DNA of 5,718 nucleotides from an uncultured Bryobacteraceae bacterium (GTDB lineage: Bacteria; Acidobacteriota; Terriglobia; Bryobacterales; Bryobacteraceae): the NCBI GenBank assembly GCA_937921835.1, contig CAKZVG010000697.1, positions 1 to 5,718 of the forward strand. Direction: 5' to 3'. Position numbers and translations under genes: made by a program. Below the pieces are notes generated by a model. It worked only from the letters and a program-made list of their open reading frames with translations. It did no database searches and had not been told where the DNA came from. The stretch's first letter is position 1, and each line of letters begins with the position of its first letter. Shown one piece after another: positions 1-5,718 of the stretch.

Positions 1-397
1 GCGAAAACAGCGAGATGGCCAGCACCAGTTGCTCCTCGGCGGGAACCGTGTCGAGCGACGAGGCGGCGTCCACCAGCATCTCGCGCATTGTCCGGCGCAG
101 CGCCGGCAGGCGGTCGAGTTTCTTTTTGCGCAGCGCCTCGACCTGCGGCCGGGTGGGGCGCGGATTGAACGGACTGATGCCGGGTGCGGTGGCCAGCGCC
201 ACCTCGGCCGTGAACACCGCGCCGTAGCCTTCCAGATACACCCCGCGCGTCATGCCCAGCAGGTCGTAGGGATGCTCCACCACGTCGCGTTCGAGGCGCT
301 TGTCGAAAGCCTTCTCCATGGCCGCGATGGCAGGCCGGGAGACCGCCGCCGCGCCGCCAACCGCCGCCGCCAGAAGCACCGCCGCCAGCGCCCTCAT
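1..397 (-). CDS. Exported protein of unknown function, third gene of the sigma/anti-sigma operon (C-terminus beyond window)
   Basis: The frame opens with ATG at 397-395 and stays open for 132 codons to the left edge, so the C-terminus is missing. The first 25 or so residues look like a Sec signal peptide: one Arg at position 2, then an Ala/Leu/Val-rich core, with small residues suitable for cleavage near 18-26. The mature part starts with a charged helix (residues 27-42). A conserved-looking stretch follows, GVYLEGYGAVFTAEVAL (52-68), then a Pro/Arg-rich linker and a basic helix with KKK at 91-93. The start overlaps the anti-sigma stop as ATGA, with a GGAGG 6 nt upstream, so the protein is probably made together with the sigma/anti-sigma pair. 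I do not recognise the family. A role as a periplasmic partner or sensor of that pair is inference from position and export alone. Confidence 0.82.
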   Translation of the reverse strand, partial: MRALAAVLLAAAVGGAAAVSRPAIAAMEKAFDKRLERDVVEHPYDLLGMTRGVYLEGYGAVFTAEVALATAPGISPFNPRPTRPQVEALRKKKLDRLPALRRTMREMLVDAASSLDTVPAEEQLVLAISLFS

Positions 398-963
398 TGC
401 GCGCCTCCGATCTGGCTGCTGGCCAGATACATGCGCGCAAATTGCTTGCGCAGCAATTCGAAGTTGCTTTCGACCGCCGCCATTTCGGCGCGGCGTTCGA
501 ACTCCATGCGCCGTTCGGCTTCCCGCACCGCCTCGGCGATGCGCGCCGGCTGCCGCGCCTCGGCCGCCGCCACGGCTTCCTTCACGGCCGTTTCGATGCG
601 CCGCTCGATCGCCGCCATGTCGGCGCCCGCTGCGGGCGGAGCCGCCGCCGGCGGGCGGGCCAGAAACCCGTGCGCCACGATGGCCGCCGCAAGCAGCGCC
701 GCCGAGGCGAACGCGAGCCGCGGCCCCGAGCGCCAGAAGCGCCGCCACCAGCCGGGCTCGAAGACCTGATCGGAGACGAAGGCGATGCGCCGCGGCATCT
801 CTTCCTCGGGAAGCGCCCGCAGCACCGCGCGCGTCAGGGCCACCCGCTCCAGTTCCTCGCGGCAGCCCGCGCACGCGCGCAGGTGATCCTCCACCCGCCG
901 CCGCTCTTCGAGCGCCGCCTCACCCAGCGCGTAAGCTTTCAAATCGAATTCGGCACAGTTCAT
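394..963 (-). CDS. Membrane-anchored zinc anti-sigma factor (zf-HC2/ZAS type)
   Basis: A 189-residue protein that probably binds and silences the ECF sigma factor encoded just upstream. The N-terminal cytoplasmic domain has the zinc anti-sigma signature H-x3-C-x2-C (His27, Cys31, Cys34), and Cys3 is a plausible fourth ligand. Residues 82-101 (LAFASAALLAAAIVAHGF and flanks) form one transmembrane segment, preceded by a Trp/Arg-rich edge (WWRRFWR, 72-78). An Ala/Pro linker (102-115) leads to a long charged helix, roughly 116-178, that reads as a coiled coil and should lie in the periplasm. ATG at 963 overlaps the sigma stop codon as ATGA, and the gene's own stop overlaps the next ATG in the same way, so translation of all three is likely coupled. 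The zinc domain, single membrane span and sigma neighbour make the call firm. The signal it senses cannot be read from sequence. Confidence 0.92.
   Translation of the reverse strand: MNCAEFDLKAYALGEAALEERRRVEDHLRACAGCREELERVALTRAVLRALPEEEMPRRIAFVSDQVFEPGWWRRFWRSGPRLAFASAALLAAAIVAHGFLARPPAAAPPAAGADMAAIERRIETAVKEAVAAAEARQPARIAEAVREAERRMEFERRAEMAAVESNFELLRKQFARMYLASSQIGGAQ
404..408 (-). promoter_or_regulatory. Ribosome binding site of the exported protein gene
   Basis: GGAGG on the minus strand, 6 nt before the ATG at 397. It lies inside the last codons of the anti-sigma gene and supports the start that overlaps the upstream stop codon. Confidence 0.6.
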
Positions 964-1508
964 CCGGCACCCCGCGTATCGATCGGAGCGAGGGTTTCCT
1001 TCAGCAGGTCGAGGGCGGCGTAGACGCGGGACTTGACGGTCGAGACCGGGCAGGAGAGAATCTCCGCCATCTCCTCGAACTTGAATCCCTGGCAGACCTT
1101 GAGCAGCACCGCCTCGCGCTGGTCCTGGGACAAACGCGCCAGGGCGGATTCCACCGCCAGCGCGGCCTCCACCGGATACATCCGCCGGCCCTGCGCCGGG
1201 GGCTCGAAATCCGCCGCTCCAGCGCCCTCCGGCCGCGGCCGCCGCAACAGCGAGTACGCCTCGTTGTGCGCGATGCGGAACAGCCAGGGCGCGAAACGGG
1301 CCGCGTCCTCCAGCTTCCCCAGGCTCTGGTAAGCCTTGAGGAACACCTCCTGCGACAGGTCGAGGGCGTCCTCGCGGTTGCCCACCAGCCGCAGCAGGTA
1401 GTTGAAGATGCGCTTCTCCCAGCGCGACACCAGCAGGTTGTAGGCGTCCACGTTGCCGCGGCGCGCCTTCCCGATGAGGTCGCGGTCCTCAACCTCCCGA
1501 AAGATCAA
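960..1508 (-). CDS. ECF-family RNA polymerase sigma factor (sigma-70 family)
   Basis: About 182 residues, the usual ECF size, with only sigma regions 2 and 4. Region 2 covers roughly residues 23-90 and includes DALDLSQEVFLKAYQSL (core-binding and -10 recognition helices) and the WLFRIAHNEAYSLLRR stretch. Region 4, about 113-172, has a helix-turn-helix (FEEMAEIL, then STVKSRVYAALDLL) that would read the -35 element. I favour the TTG at 1508-1506. It has GGAG 8 nt upstream, and third positions are about 90% G/C after it (21 of 23 codons counted) but only 13 of 24 in the stretch before it. The alternative is ATG at 1583 (207 residues, weak upstream site), which adds a Pro/Arg/His-rich tail unlike ECF factors. 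The frame stays open further, into the neighbouring gene, but that part is spurious. Its stop overlaps the anti-sigma start, which marks that protein as its regulator. Confidence 0.93.
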   Translation of the reverse strand: MIFREVEDRDLIGKARRGNVDAYNLLVSRWEKRIFNYLLRLVGNREDALDLSQEVFLKAYQSLGKLEDAARFAPWLFRIAHNEAYSLLRRPRPEGAGAADFEPPAQGRRMYPVEAALAVESALARLSQDQREAVLLKVCQGFKFEEMAEILSCPVSTVKSRVYAALDLLKETLAPIDTRGAG

Positions 1509-1516
1509 CTCTTCGG

Positions 1517-1520
1517 CTCC
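1517..1520 (-). promoter_or_regulatory. Ribosome binding site deciding the sigma factor start
   Basis: GGAG on the minus strand, 8 nt before the TTG at 1508. It supports the short sigma start over the ATG at 1583, where only a weak AGG is seen. An out-of-frame ATG at 1522 opens a five-codon frame (MEPKS) whose TGA overlaps the TTG. Confidence 0.45.
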
Positions 1521-1581
1521 ATGGATATGACGCCGGCGGGGCGGAAAAAGTCGATGCGGGCCGCAAGCGCCCGGAAACTCC

Positions 1582-1587
1582 ATTATG
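1582..1587 (-). promoter_or_regulatory. Possible -10 box for the sigma/anti-sigma operon
   Basis: CATAAT on the minus strand differs at one position from TATAAT and is one of the few A/T-rich hexamers in the 142-bp gap upstream of the TTG start. No good -35 hexamer stands 16-18 nt upstream, and no clear ECF-type pair was found, so autoregulation cannot be shown. It overlaps the alternative ATG at 1583 and would fit only if the shorter sigma start is right. Confidence 0.18.
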
Positions 1588-1595
1588 CGCCTGCA

Positions 1596-1614
1596 ACCCG
1601 CCGGCCTTGCGGGT
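1596..1614 (-). repeat. Short GC-rich inverted repeat in the spacer between the two operons
   Basis: ACCCGC and GCGGGT form a perfect 6-bp stem around a 7-base loop, 37 bp beyond the stop of the 274-residue protein gene. No run of T follows in the direction of transcription, so it is not a standard intrinsic terminator. It could be a weak transcript-end hairpin, or chance in GC-rich DNA. Confidence 0.3.
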
Positions 1615-1650
1615 GGCCTGCTCCGGCCGTTCCCGTCCCGTTCGGGGCGT

Positions 1651-2475
1651 CTACAGCATTTCGAAGAACAAGGCGTCGAGGACCGTGACCGCTTCCTTGC
1701 CGCGGCCCGAGAGGGTCTCCTCGCCGGGGGACAGCCACGGCACCGGTTTGCGCCACTCCTCCTCGGGCAGGACCGTGATGCCCTGCCGCTCAAGCACCGC
1801 CTCGATCTGATTCCGCAGTTTGGTGAGTACCGCCACCGCTTTCGCGTCCGCGGTTTCGCCGAACAGAGTGAGCGGGTCCTTGGCGGGCCCGCCTTCCAGG
1901 CTCTCTGCAACCGTTTCAATTCCCGGTTCGTGCATCGCGCCGTTTTCGAACTCCGTCAGACTGCTCAGGGTGATTACCGCGAACGGCGCCACCAGCGAGA
2001 CGGCCACCGACCATCCCGTCCGGCCGCGCCCTTCCACCGTCACGGAATTCAGCTCCGGTTCAAGGAACTCCTCGTCCTCGCCGAACCCGTCAAACCCGCC
2101 GCCCTCGTCCTCGAACTCGTCAACCTCCGGGTAGTCTTCGATTTCGGCCGTAAACTCGAACGGCTTGCCGGCCGGGCTGAGAAAGTAGAGATGGTAGGAA
2201 CGCGAGGTCCCGATCTCGGGCAACCATTCGTCCTCGTCCTCAACGCCGGCCGCGGGAGACTCCGGTTCCGGTTCGATCTCGTGAAAGAGCGCCACGCCCT
2301 TTAGCCGCCGGAGCCGGTCTCCGAGTTCTTCTTCGATTTCTGAAAACCAGGCGCCGCCGTCCTCGCTGTCGTACCACATCTCCACCAGGTTCTCGGGAAA
2401 CGCCTTTTCGAGGGCCTCGCGCACATCCACCCGCAGCGCCGGCGCTTCGCGCCTGGGGTTCTTCTTACGCGGCAT
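1651..2475 (-). CDS. Acidic protein of unknown function downstream of the SNF2/SWIM genes
   Basis: A 274-residue soluble protein with no signal peptide, no membrane span and no cysteine. I do not recognise the family. The start is basic (PRKKNPRR, 2-9), followed by a helix-like segment (15-60). Residues 64-142 are strikingly acidic: I count 27 Asp/Glu against 2 Lys/Arg, with a Gly/Phe-rich acidic loop at 125-137. A hydrophobic stretch at 155-173 (WSVAVSLVAPFAVITLSSL) looks like paired beta strands rather than a membrane span. The C-terminus is helical and ends in a conserved-looking VLDALFFEML. ATG at 2475 is 3 bp past the SWIM gene stop and has AAGGAG 6 nt before it, so co-translation is likely. 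A role as partner, regulator or DNA-mimicking factor for the SNF2/SWIM pair is speculation from charge and position. Confidence 0.85.
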   Translation of the reverse strand: MPRKKNPRREAPALRVDVREALEKAFPENLVEMWYDSEDGGAWFSEIEEELGDRLRRLKGVALFHEIEPEPESPAAGVEDEDEWLPEIGTSRSYHLYFLSPAGKPFEFTAEIEDYPEVDEFEDEGGGFDGFGEDEEFLEPELNSVTVEGRGRTGWSVAVSLVAPFAVITLSSLTEFENGAMHEPGIETVAESLEGGPAKDPLTLFGETADAKAVAVLTKLRNQIEAVLERQGITVLPEEEWRKPVPWLSPGEETLSGRGKEAVTVLDALFFEML

Positions 2476-2478
2476 GGC

Positions 2479-3336
2479 TCACTCCTTCGCGAACGTGCCG
2501 GCGGCGTGCGCCGACGCCCGCGCGTAAACGGTATCCAGAAACTCCAGCAGACCGGCGCCGCCGCGCCAGAACGGGAACTTCCCGAGGCGCCGCGCCAGGG
2601 CGGCCCCGGCGGGCGCCGGCGGCGGCGCCCCCAGCAGACCGGCAGGCAACTCGGGCTCGGCCCAGAAGGCCGCGGGCGCGGCGGGCAGAGGTTCGGGCGG
2701 AAGCGCGCGCCCGGCGGGACCGGCGCCTGCGGCGGGCGCTTCGCCGAGCAGCGCCACGAACTCGCCGCGCTCCATGCCGCGCAGCTTGAAGAGCAGGAAC
2801 GGATCGCGGTCGAACTCCTCGCCCAGCAGATAGTACACCGCCGCGATATGTTTGCACGGGTTCGACCAGTCCGGGCAGGAGCATTCCGTCTCGAGATCGC
2901 TGTGCCGCTCCGGAAACAGTGCGACCTTGGCGGCGCTGAAGGCCTCCTCGATCTCGCGCGGCATCTCCCCGGCCAGCAGCTTCGAGGCGAAGACCGCCTG
3001 GCCGGAGACCGCCCCGGCCACGGCGCTCCACTGCCTGGGGCGGAGCGGCTTCAGCTTGATCGTCACCTTGTACGGCGACGGCCGCGAGCCCTGCACCTTG
3101 GCCGAAATCTGTCCCTTGGCGATCTCGATCGACAGCACCTGCCCGCTGCGCGCGTAGGAACGCCCGCGCCCGAGACGCGCTCCGATCTGGAAGCTCTCGA
3201 GCACGGCAATCCAGCGCCTGGCCCACCAGCTTCCGCCGCCCAGGCCGCCGCGCCCCGATTGCGCGCGGATTCCACCCTTGGCCGCGCGCGGCCGCGACTT
3301 CGGAAAACGCCACCCGTAGTCATCCCAGCGGCTCAT
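2479..3336 (-). CDS. SWIM zinc-finger protein, partner of the SNF2 helicase
   Basis: A 285-residue protein carrying a SWIM zinc finger with pattern C-x-C-x6-C-x-H: Cys152, Cys154, Cys161, His163 (CSCPDWSNPCKH). SWIM domains bind DNA or proteins and in bacteria often sit next to SNF2-type ATPases, as here. The N-terminus is basic and Gly-rich (1-40) with aromatic WW/RRW residues. Residues 45-100 look beta-rich, matching the region that usually precedes SWIM in these proteins, and a helical part (102-145) leads into the finger. An Ala/Pro-rich linker (about 180-240) joins a short C-terminal segment, LGKFPFWRGGAGLLEFLDTV. ATG at 3336 lies 4 bp after the helicase stop with GGGAG 9 nt upstream. 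It probably targets or assists the SNF2 motor on DNA; its exact partner and substrate are not visible. Confidence 0.93.
   Translation of the reverse strand: MSRWDDYGWRFPKSRPRAAKGGIRAQSGRGGLGGGSWWARRWIAVLESFQIGARLGRGRSYARSGQVLSIEIAKGQISAKVQGSRPSPYKVTIKLKPLRPRQWSAVAGAVSGQAVFASKLLAGEMPREIEEAFSAAKVALFPERHSDLETECSCPDWSNPCKHIAAVYYLLGEEFDRDPFLLFKLRGMERGEFVALLGEAPAAGAGPAGRALPPEPLPAAPAAFWAEPELPAGLLGAPPPAPAGAALARRLGKFPFWRGGAGLLEFLDTVYARASAHAAGTFAKE
2482..2487 (-). promoter_or_regulatory. Strong ribosome binding site of the acidic protein gene
   Basis: AAGGAG on the minus strand, directly before the TGA of the SWIM gene and 6 nt before the ATG at 2475. It fixes the start and shows that initiation occurs within the polycistronic message. 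Confidence 0.7.
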
Positions 3337-3340
3337 CGTC

Positions 3341-5718
3341 TCATTCTCCCACCGCCTCCTTGCGCAGCGCGAACAACTCCCGCAACTGGGCGTTGGACAA
3401 CTCGCTCAGCCAGGCTTCGCCGGCGCCGACCACGCGGCCGGCGACATCCTTCTTCCGCTCGATCATTTCGTCGATCTTCTCTTCGAGCGTCCCCACGCAC
3501 ACGAACTTGCGCACCTGCACGTTGCGCGTCTGCCCGATGCGGAAGGCGCGGTCGGTGGCCTGGTTCTCGACCGCCGGGTTCCACCAGCGGTCGAAGTGGA
3601 ACACATGGTTGGCGCGCGTCAGGTTCAGCCCCGTGCCGCCCGCTTTCAGCGAGAGCAGGAAGACGCGCGGGCCGTCCTCCCGGGCGAATCGCTCCACCAT
3701 GGCGTCGCGCTGCTTCTTCGTCGACGCGCCGTGGAGATACATCACCTCGATGCCCAGGCTCTCCTGGAGGTGGCGGCGCAGGATGGCGCCCATCTCGGTG
3801 AACTGCGTGAAAACCAGCGCGCGGTCGCCGCTTTCCACGACCTCCTCCATCATCTCTCGCAGCCGCGCCAGTTTCCCGCTGCGCCCCTCCAGGGCCGAGT
3901 TGTCCTTGAGGAACTGCGCCGGGTGATTGCAGACCTGCTTGAGCTTCATTAGCGTGGCCAGCACCAGTCCCTTGCGCTCGATGCCCTCGGCGGATTCGAT
4001 CGCCTCGCGCGTCTCTGTGACCACCGCTTCGTAGAGTGAAGCCTGCTCCTTGGTCAGGTTGCAGAAGACCTTCATTTCAAGCTTGTCCGGCAGGTCGGCG
4101 ATGACGCTCCGGTCGGTCTTCAGGCGGCGCAGAATGAACGGCCCGGTGATGCGCCGCAGCCGTTCCGAGGCCTTGCCGTCCGAGTACACCTGAATGGGAA
4201 CGAAGAAGCGCTTGCGGAAAGTGCTCTGCGAGCCGAGGAAGCCCGGGTTGAGGAACTCCATCAGGCTCCACAGGTCGCCGACATTGTTCTCCACCGGCGT
4301 TCCGGTGAGCGCGATGCGGTAACCGCACTTGAGCGAGCGGGCGGCGCGCGCCTGTTTGGTCTCCGCGTTCTTGATGTTCTGCGCTTCGTCCAGGATGACC
4401 CCGGCCCATTCCATCTCCTCCAGCACGGCTTGATCCCGGTGGAGCAGCGCGTAACTGGAGACCACCAGCGCGTGGCGCCCGGCCTCGCGCCGGAAGGCCG
4501 CGCCGCGATTGCGCGCGATGCCGTGATGCACCAGCACCGGCAGCTCGGGCGTGAACCGCTCCGCCTCCTTCTTCCAATTGCCCACCACCGATGTGGGGCA
4601 CACCAGCAGCGCCGGGCGGCCTTCTCCCGCGGCCCGTTCGCGCTGCAACAGGGCCAGTGTCTGGACGGTTTTGCCGAGCCCCATGTCGTCGGCCAGGCAG
4701 GCGCCGAGCCCGAGGCTCTTGAGAAACGCAAGCCAGGAGAAGCCGCGCGCCTGGTAGGGACGCAGCGTGCCTTGGAAGGCTTCCGGGGGCGCCAGTTCCT
4801 CAAACGCCATCCGCCCCTGAAGCCTGTCGAGCAGCTCGCCGAGCGAGCCCGCGGCGGTGACGCCATCGACTTCGAGCGGACCCGCCGCGCCGCCCGCGCC
4901 GACCGCCATCCGCACCAGGTCGCGCACGGTAGCGGCGCCCTTGGGGTTCTTCTTCAGGAAGTCGAGCGCCTGACGGATGGCCTCGGCGTCCACCTCCACC
5001 CATTGGCCCCGCAGCTTTACCAGCGGAGCCTTCAGCCTGGCGAGAGCGGCAAGTTCGGCGCGCGTGATGGTCTCGCCGCCCAGGGCGAGTTCCCAATCGA
5101 ATTCCACCAGCGAGGAGAGCGAAAGCCCGGCCGCGCCCGCCGCGGTCTGCCCGCGCACCCGCGCGCGAGCGGTGAGCGCGGCGCGCGTCCCGGTGCGCGT
5201 CCACCAGGAGGGCAGCATGACGCCGAAGCCGCTTTGCTCGAGTGCCGGGGCGGTGAGGCGCAGGAATTCGTGCGCGCCGCCGGCGTCGAGTTGGTAGCCC
5301 TCGGGCGCTTTCTCCTTCAGGCTGCGTTCAACGCGCGGGCAGATGGCGGCCGCCTGGGCGAGCGAGACCAGCAGGTGCTCGCGCACCGCCGCGGCGTCCT
5401 GGCCGATGGCGGAGAGGAGTGTGCGAGAGGGCTTCCAGGCCTCGGAGGCATCAATCAACAGACTGGGGTCCTTCGTACCCTGGAGCAGGTAGCGCACCCG
5501 CCACGGCCGCTCCGGCTGCCCGGGTTCTTCCAGGCGGAACGACAACCGTACGGGCGCGCGCGCGAAGACCTCGACCGGGCGGCGCCACTCGGCGATCTGC
5601 CCGGCCAGCGCGGCCAGCTCCTTTGGGCCGGCCGCGACCGTGGCGCCGGGCGAGACCAGCGCGCGCAGCCAATGGTCGTGGACGCTTTCGGCCGGGCTGG
5701 GAGCGGCTGCGCCGGAAG
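3341..5718 (-). CDS. SNF2-family DNA helicase/translocase (N-terminus beyond window)
   Basis: The frame is open from the right edge to TGA at 3343-3341, 791 complete codons counted from 5716, so the true N-terminus is missing. Bacterial members often exceed 900 residues. A TTG at 5545 is not the start, because coding clearly continues upstream (for example HDHWLRALVSPGATVAAGP). Residues 1 to about 300 form the SNF2-associated N-terminal region. The motor follows: LRPYQARGFSWL (318-329), Walker A DDMGLGKT (343-350), PTSVVGNWKKE, Walker B DEAQ (443-446), LTGTP (470-474), then the second RecA lobe with ALVFTQF (633-639), SLKAGGTGLNLT (689-700) and DRWWNPAVENQATDRAFRIGQ-type motif VI (709-729). 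All key ATPase residues are present, so the enzyme should be an active ATP-driven DNA translocase that remodels protein-DNA complexes in the cytoplasm. It heads the SWIM/acidic-protein operon. It resembles the general SNF2/COG0553 group more than RapA. Confidence 0.96.
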   Translation of the reverse strand, partial: SGAAAPSPAESVHDHWLRALVSPGATVAAGPKELAALAGQIAEWRRPVEVFARAPVRLSFRLEEPGQPERPWRVRYLLQGTKDPSLLIDASEAWKPSRTLLSAIGQDAAAVREHLLVSLAQAAAICPRVERSLKEKAPEGYQLDAGGAHEFLRLTAPALEQSGFGVMLPSWWTRTGTRAALTARARVRGQTAAGAAGLSLSSLVEFDWELALGGETITRAELAALARLKAPLVKLRGQWVEVDAEAIRQALDFLKKNPKGAATVRDLVRMAVGAGGAAGPLEVDGVTAAGSLGELLDRLQGRMAFEELAPPEAFQGTLRPYQARGFSWLAFLKSLGLGACLADDMGLGKTVQTLALLQRERAAGEGRPALLVCPTSVVGNWKKEAERFTPELPVLVHHGIARNRGAAFRREAGRHALVVSSYALLHRDQAVLEEMEWAGVILDEAQNIKNAETKQARAARSLKCGYRIALTGTPVENNVGDLWSLMEFLNPGFLGSQSTFRKRFFVPIQVYSDGKASERLRRITGPFILRRLKTDRSVIADLPDKLEMKVFCNLTKEQASLYEAVVTETREAIESAEGIERKGLVLATLMKLKQVCNHPAQFLKDNSALEGRSGKLARLREMMEEVVESGDRALVFTQFTEMGAILRRHLQESLGIEVMYLHGASTKKQRDAMVERFAREDGPRVFLLSLKAGGTGLNLTRANHVFHFDRWWNPAVENQATDRAFRIGQTRNVQVRKFVCVGTLEEKIDEMIERKKDVAGRVVGAGEAWLSELSNAQLRELFALRKEAVGE
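3346..3350 (-). promoter_or_regulatory. Ribosome binding site of the SWIM gene
   Basis: GGGAG on the minus strand within the last codons of the helicase gene, 9 nt before the ATG at 3336. It supports that start and operon-internal initiation. Confidence 0.55.

Noticed and set aside
361..375. GCC-type trinucleotide repeats here and elsewhere, possibly microsatellites
   Set aside because: They fall in frame in Ala/Gly-rich coding stretches such as the signal peptide and linkers, and follow from codon bias.
1596..1614. Intrinsic terminator after the SNF2 block
   Set aside because: The stem is only 6 bp and no T-run follows on the transcribed strand.
300..1688. Long plus-strand open frame of 462 codons
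   Set aside because: It lies antisense to the sigma and anti-sigma genes, is rich in Arg/Pro/Ala as expected from G/C third positions read backwards, and shows no domain.
1509..1919. N-terminal extension of the sigma frame into the 274-residue protein gene
   Set aside because: It would overlap a well-supported gene by over 250 bases, its composition is Arg/Pro/Ser-rich and unlike a sigma factor, and the sigma homology begins only near 1500.
2506..3801. Long plus-strand open frame of 431 codons
   Set aside because: Antisense to the SWIM and SNF2 genes, with low-complexity Arg/Gly/Ala composition and no motif. It is a GC shadow.
1651..5718. Phage-defence island of DISARM or similar type based on the SNF2 gene
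   Set aside because: No methylase, nuclease, phospholipase or DUF1998-like partner is seen, and SNF2/SWIM pairs are widespread outside defence islands. A defence role is not supported by this window.

Overview
The window is GC-rich DNA, and every supported gene lies on the minus strand, so it reads from high to low coordinates. Third codon positions are strongly G/C and genes are packed end to end. The wording of the sigma factor and anti-sigma factor, the high GC and the SNF2/SWIM pairing recall soil Acidobacteriota (Solibacter/Bryobacter type). That taxonomic call is from memory and weakly held; other high-GC soil phyla are possible.

Upstream block (5718 down to 1651): a SNF2-family helicase/translocase, cut at its N-terminus by the window edge, is followed after 4 bp by a SWIM zinc-finger protein. 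After another 3 bp comes an acidic, cysteine-free protein of 274 residues that I do not recognise. Each downstream gene has a clear Shine-Dalgarno site inside the end of the gene before it, so this looks like one operon. SNF2 and SWIM proteins are a recurrent bacterial pair, probably acting together on DNA-bound complexes. The third gene may be a further partner or a passenger.

Spacer (1650 down to 1509): about 140 bp with a short GC-rich inverted repeat, a weak -10-like box and a ribosome binding site before a probable TTG start.

Downstream block (1508 to the left edge): an ECF sigma factor, a membrane-anchored zinc anti-sigma factor and an exported protein of unknown function that runs off the window. 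Both junctions are 4-base ATGA overlaps, so the three are probably translationally coupled. The natural reading is a cell-envelope signalling unit. The anti-sigma factor holds the sigma factor at the membrane, and its periplasmic coiled coil, possibly with the exported protein, senses the signal.

No RNA genes, mobile elements, CRISPR arrays or convincing terminators were seen. The long open frames on the plus strand are shadows of the real genes, caused by high GC.
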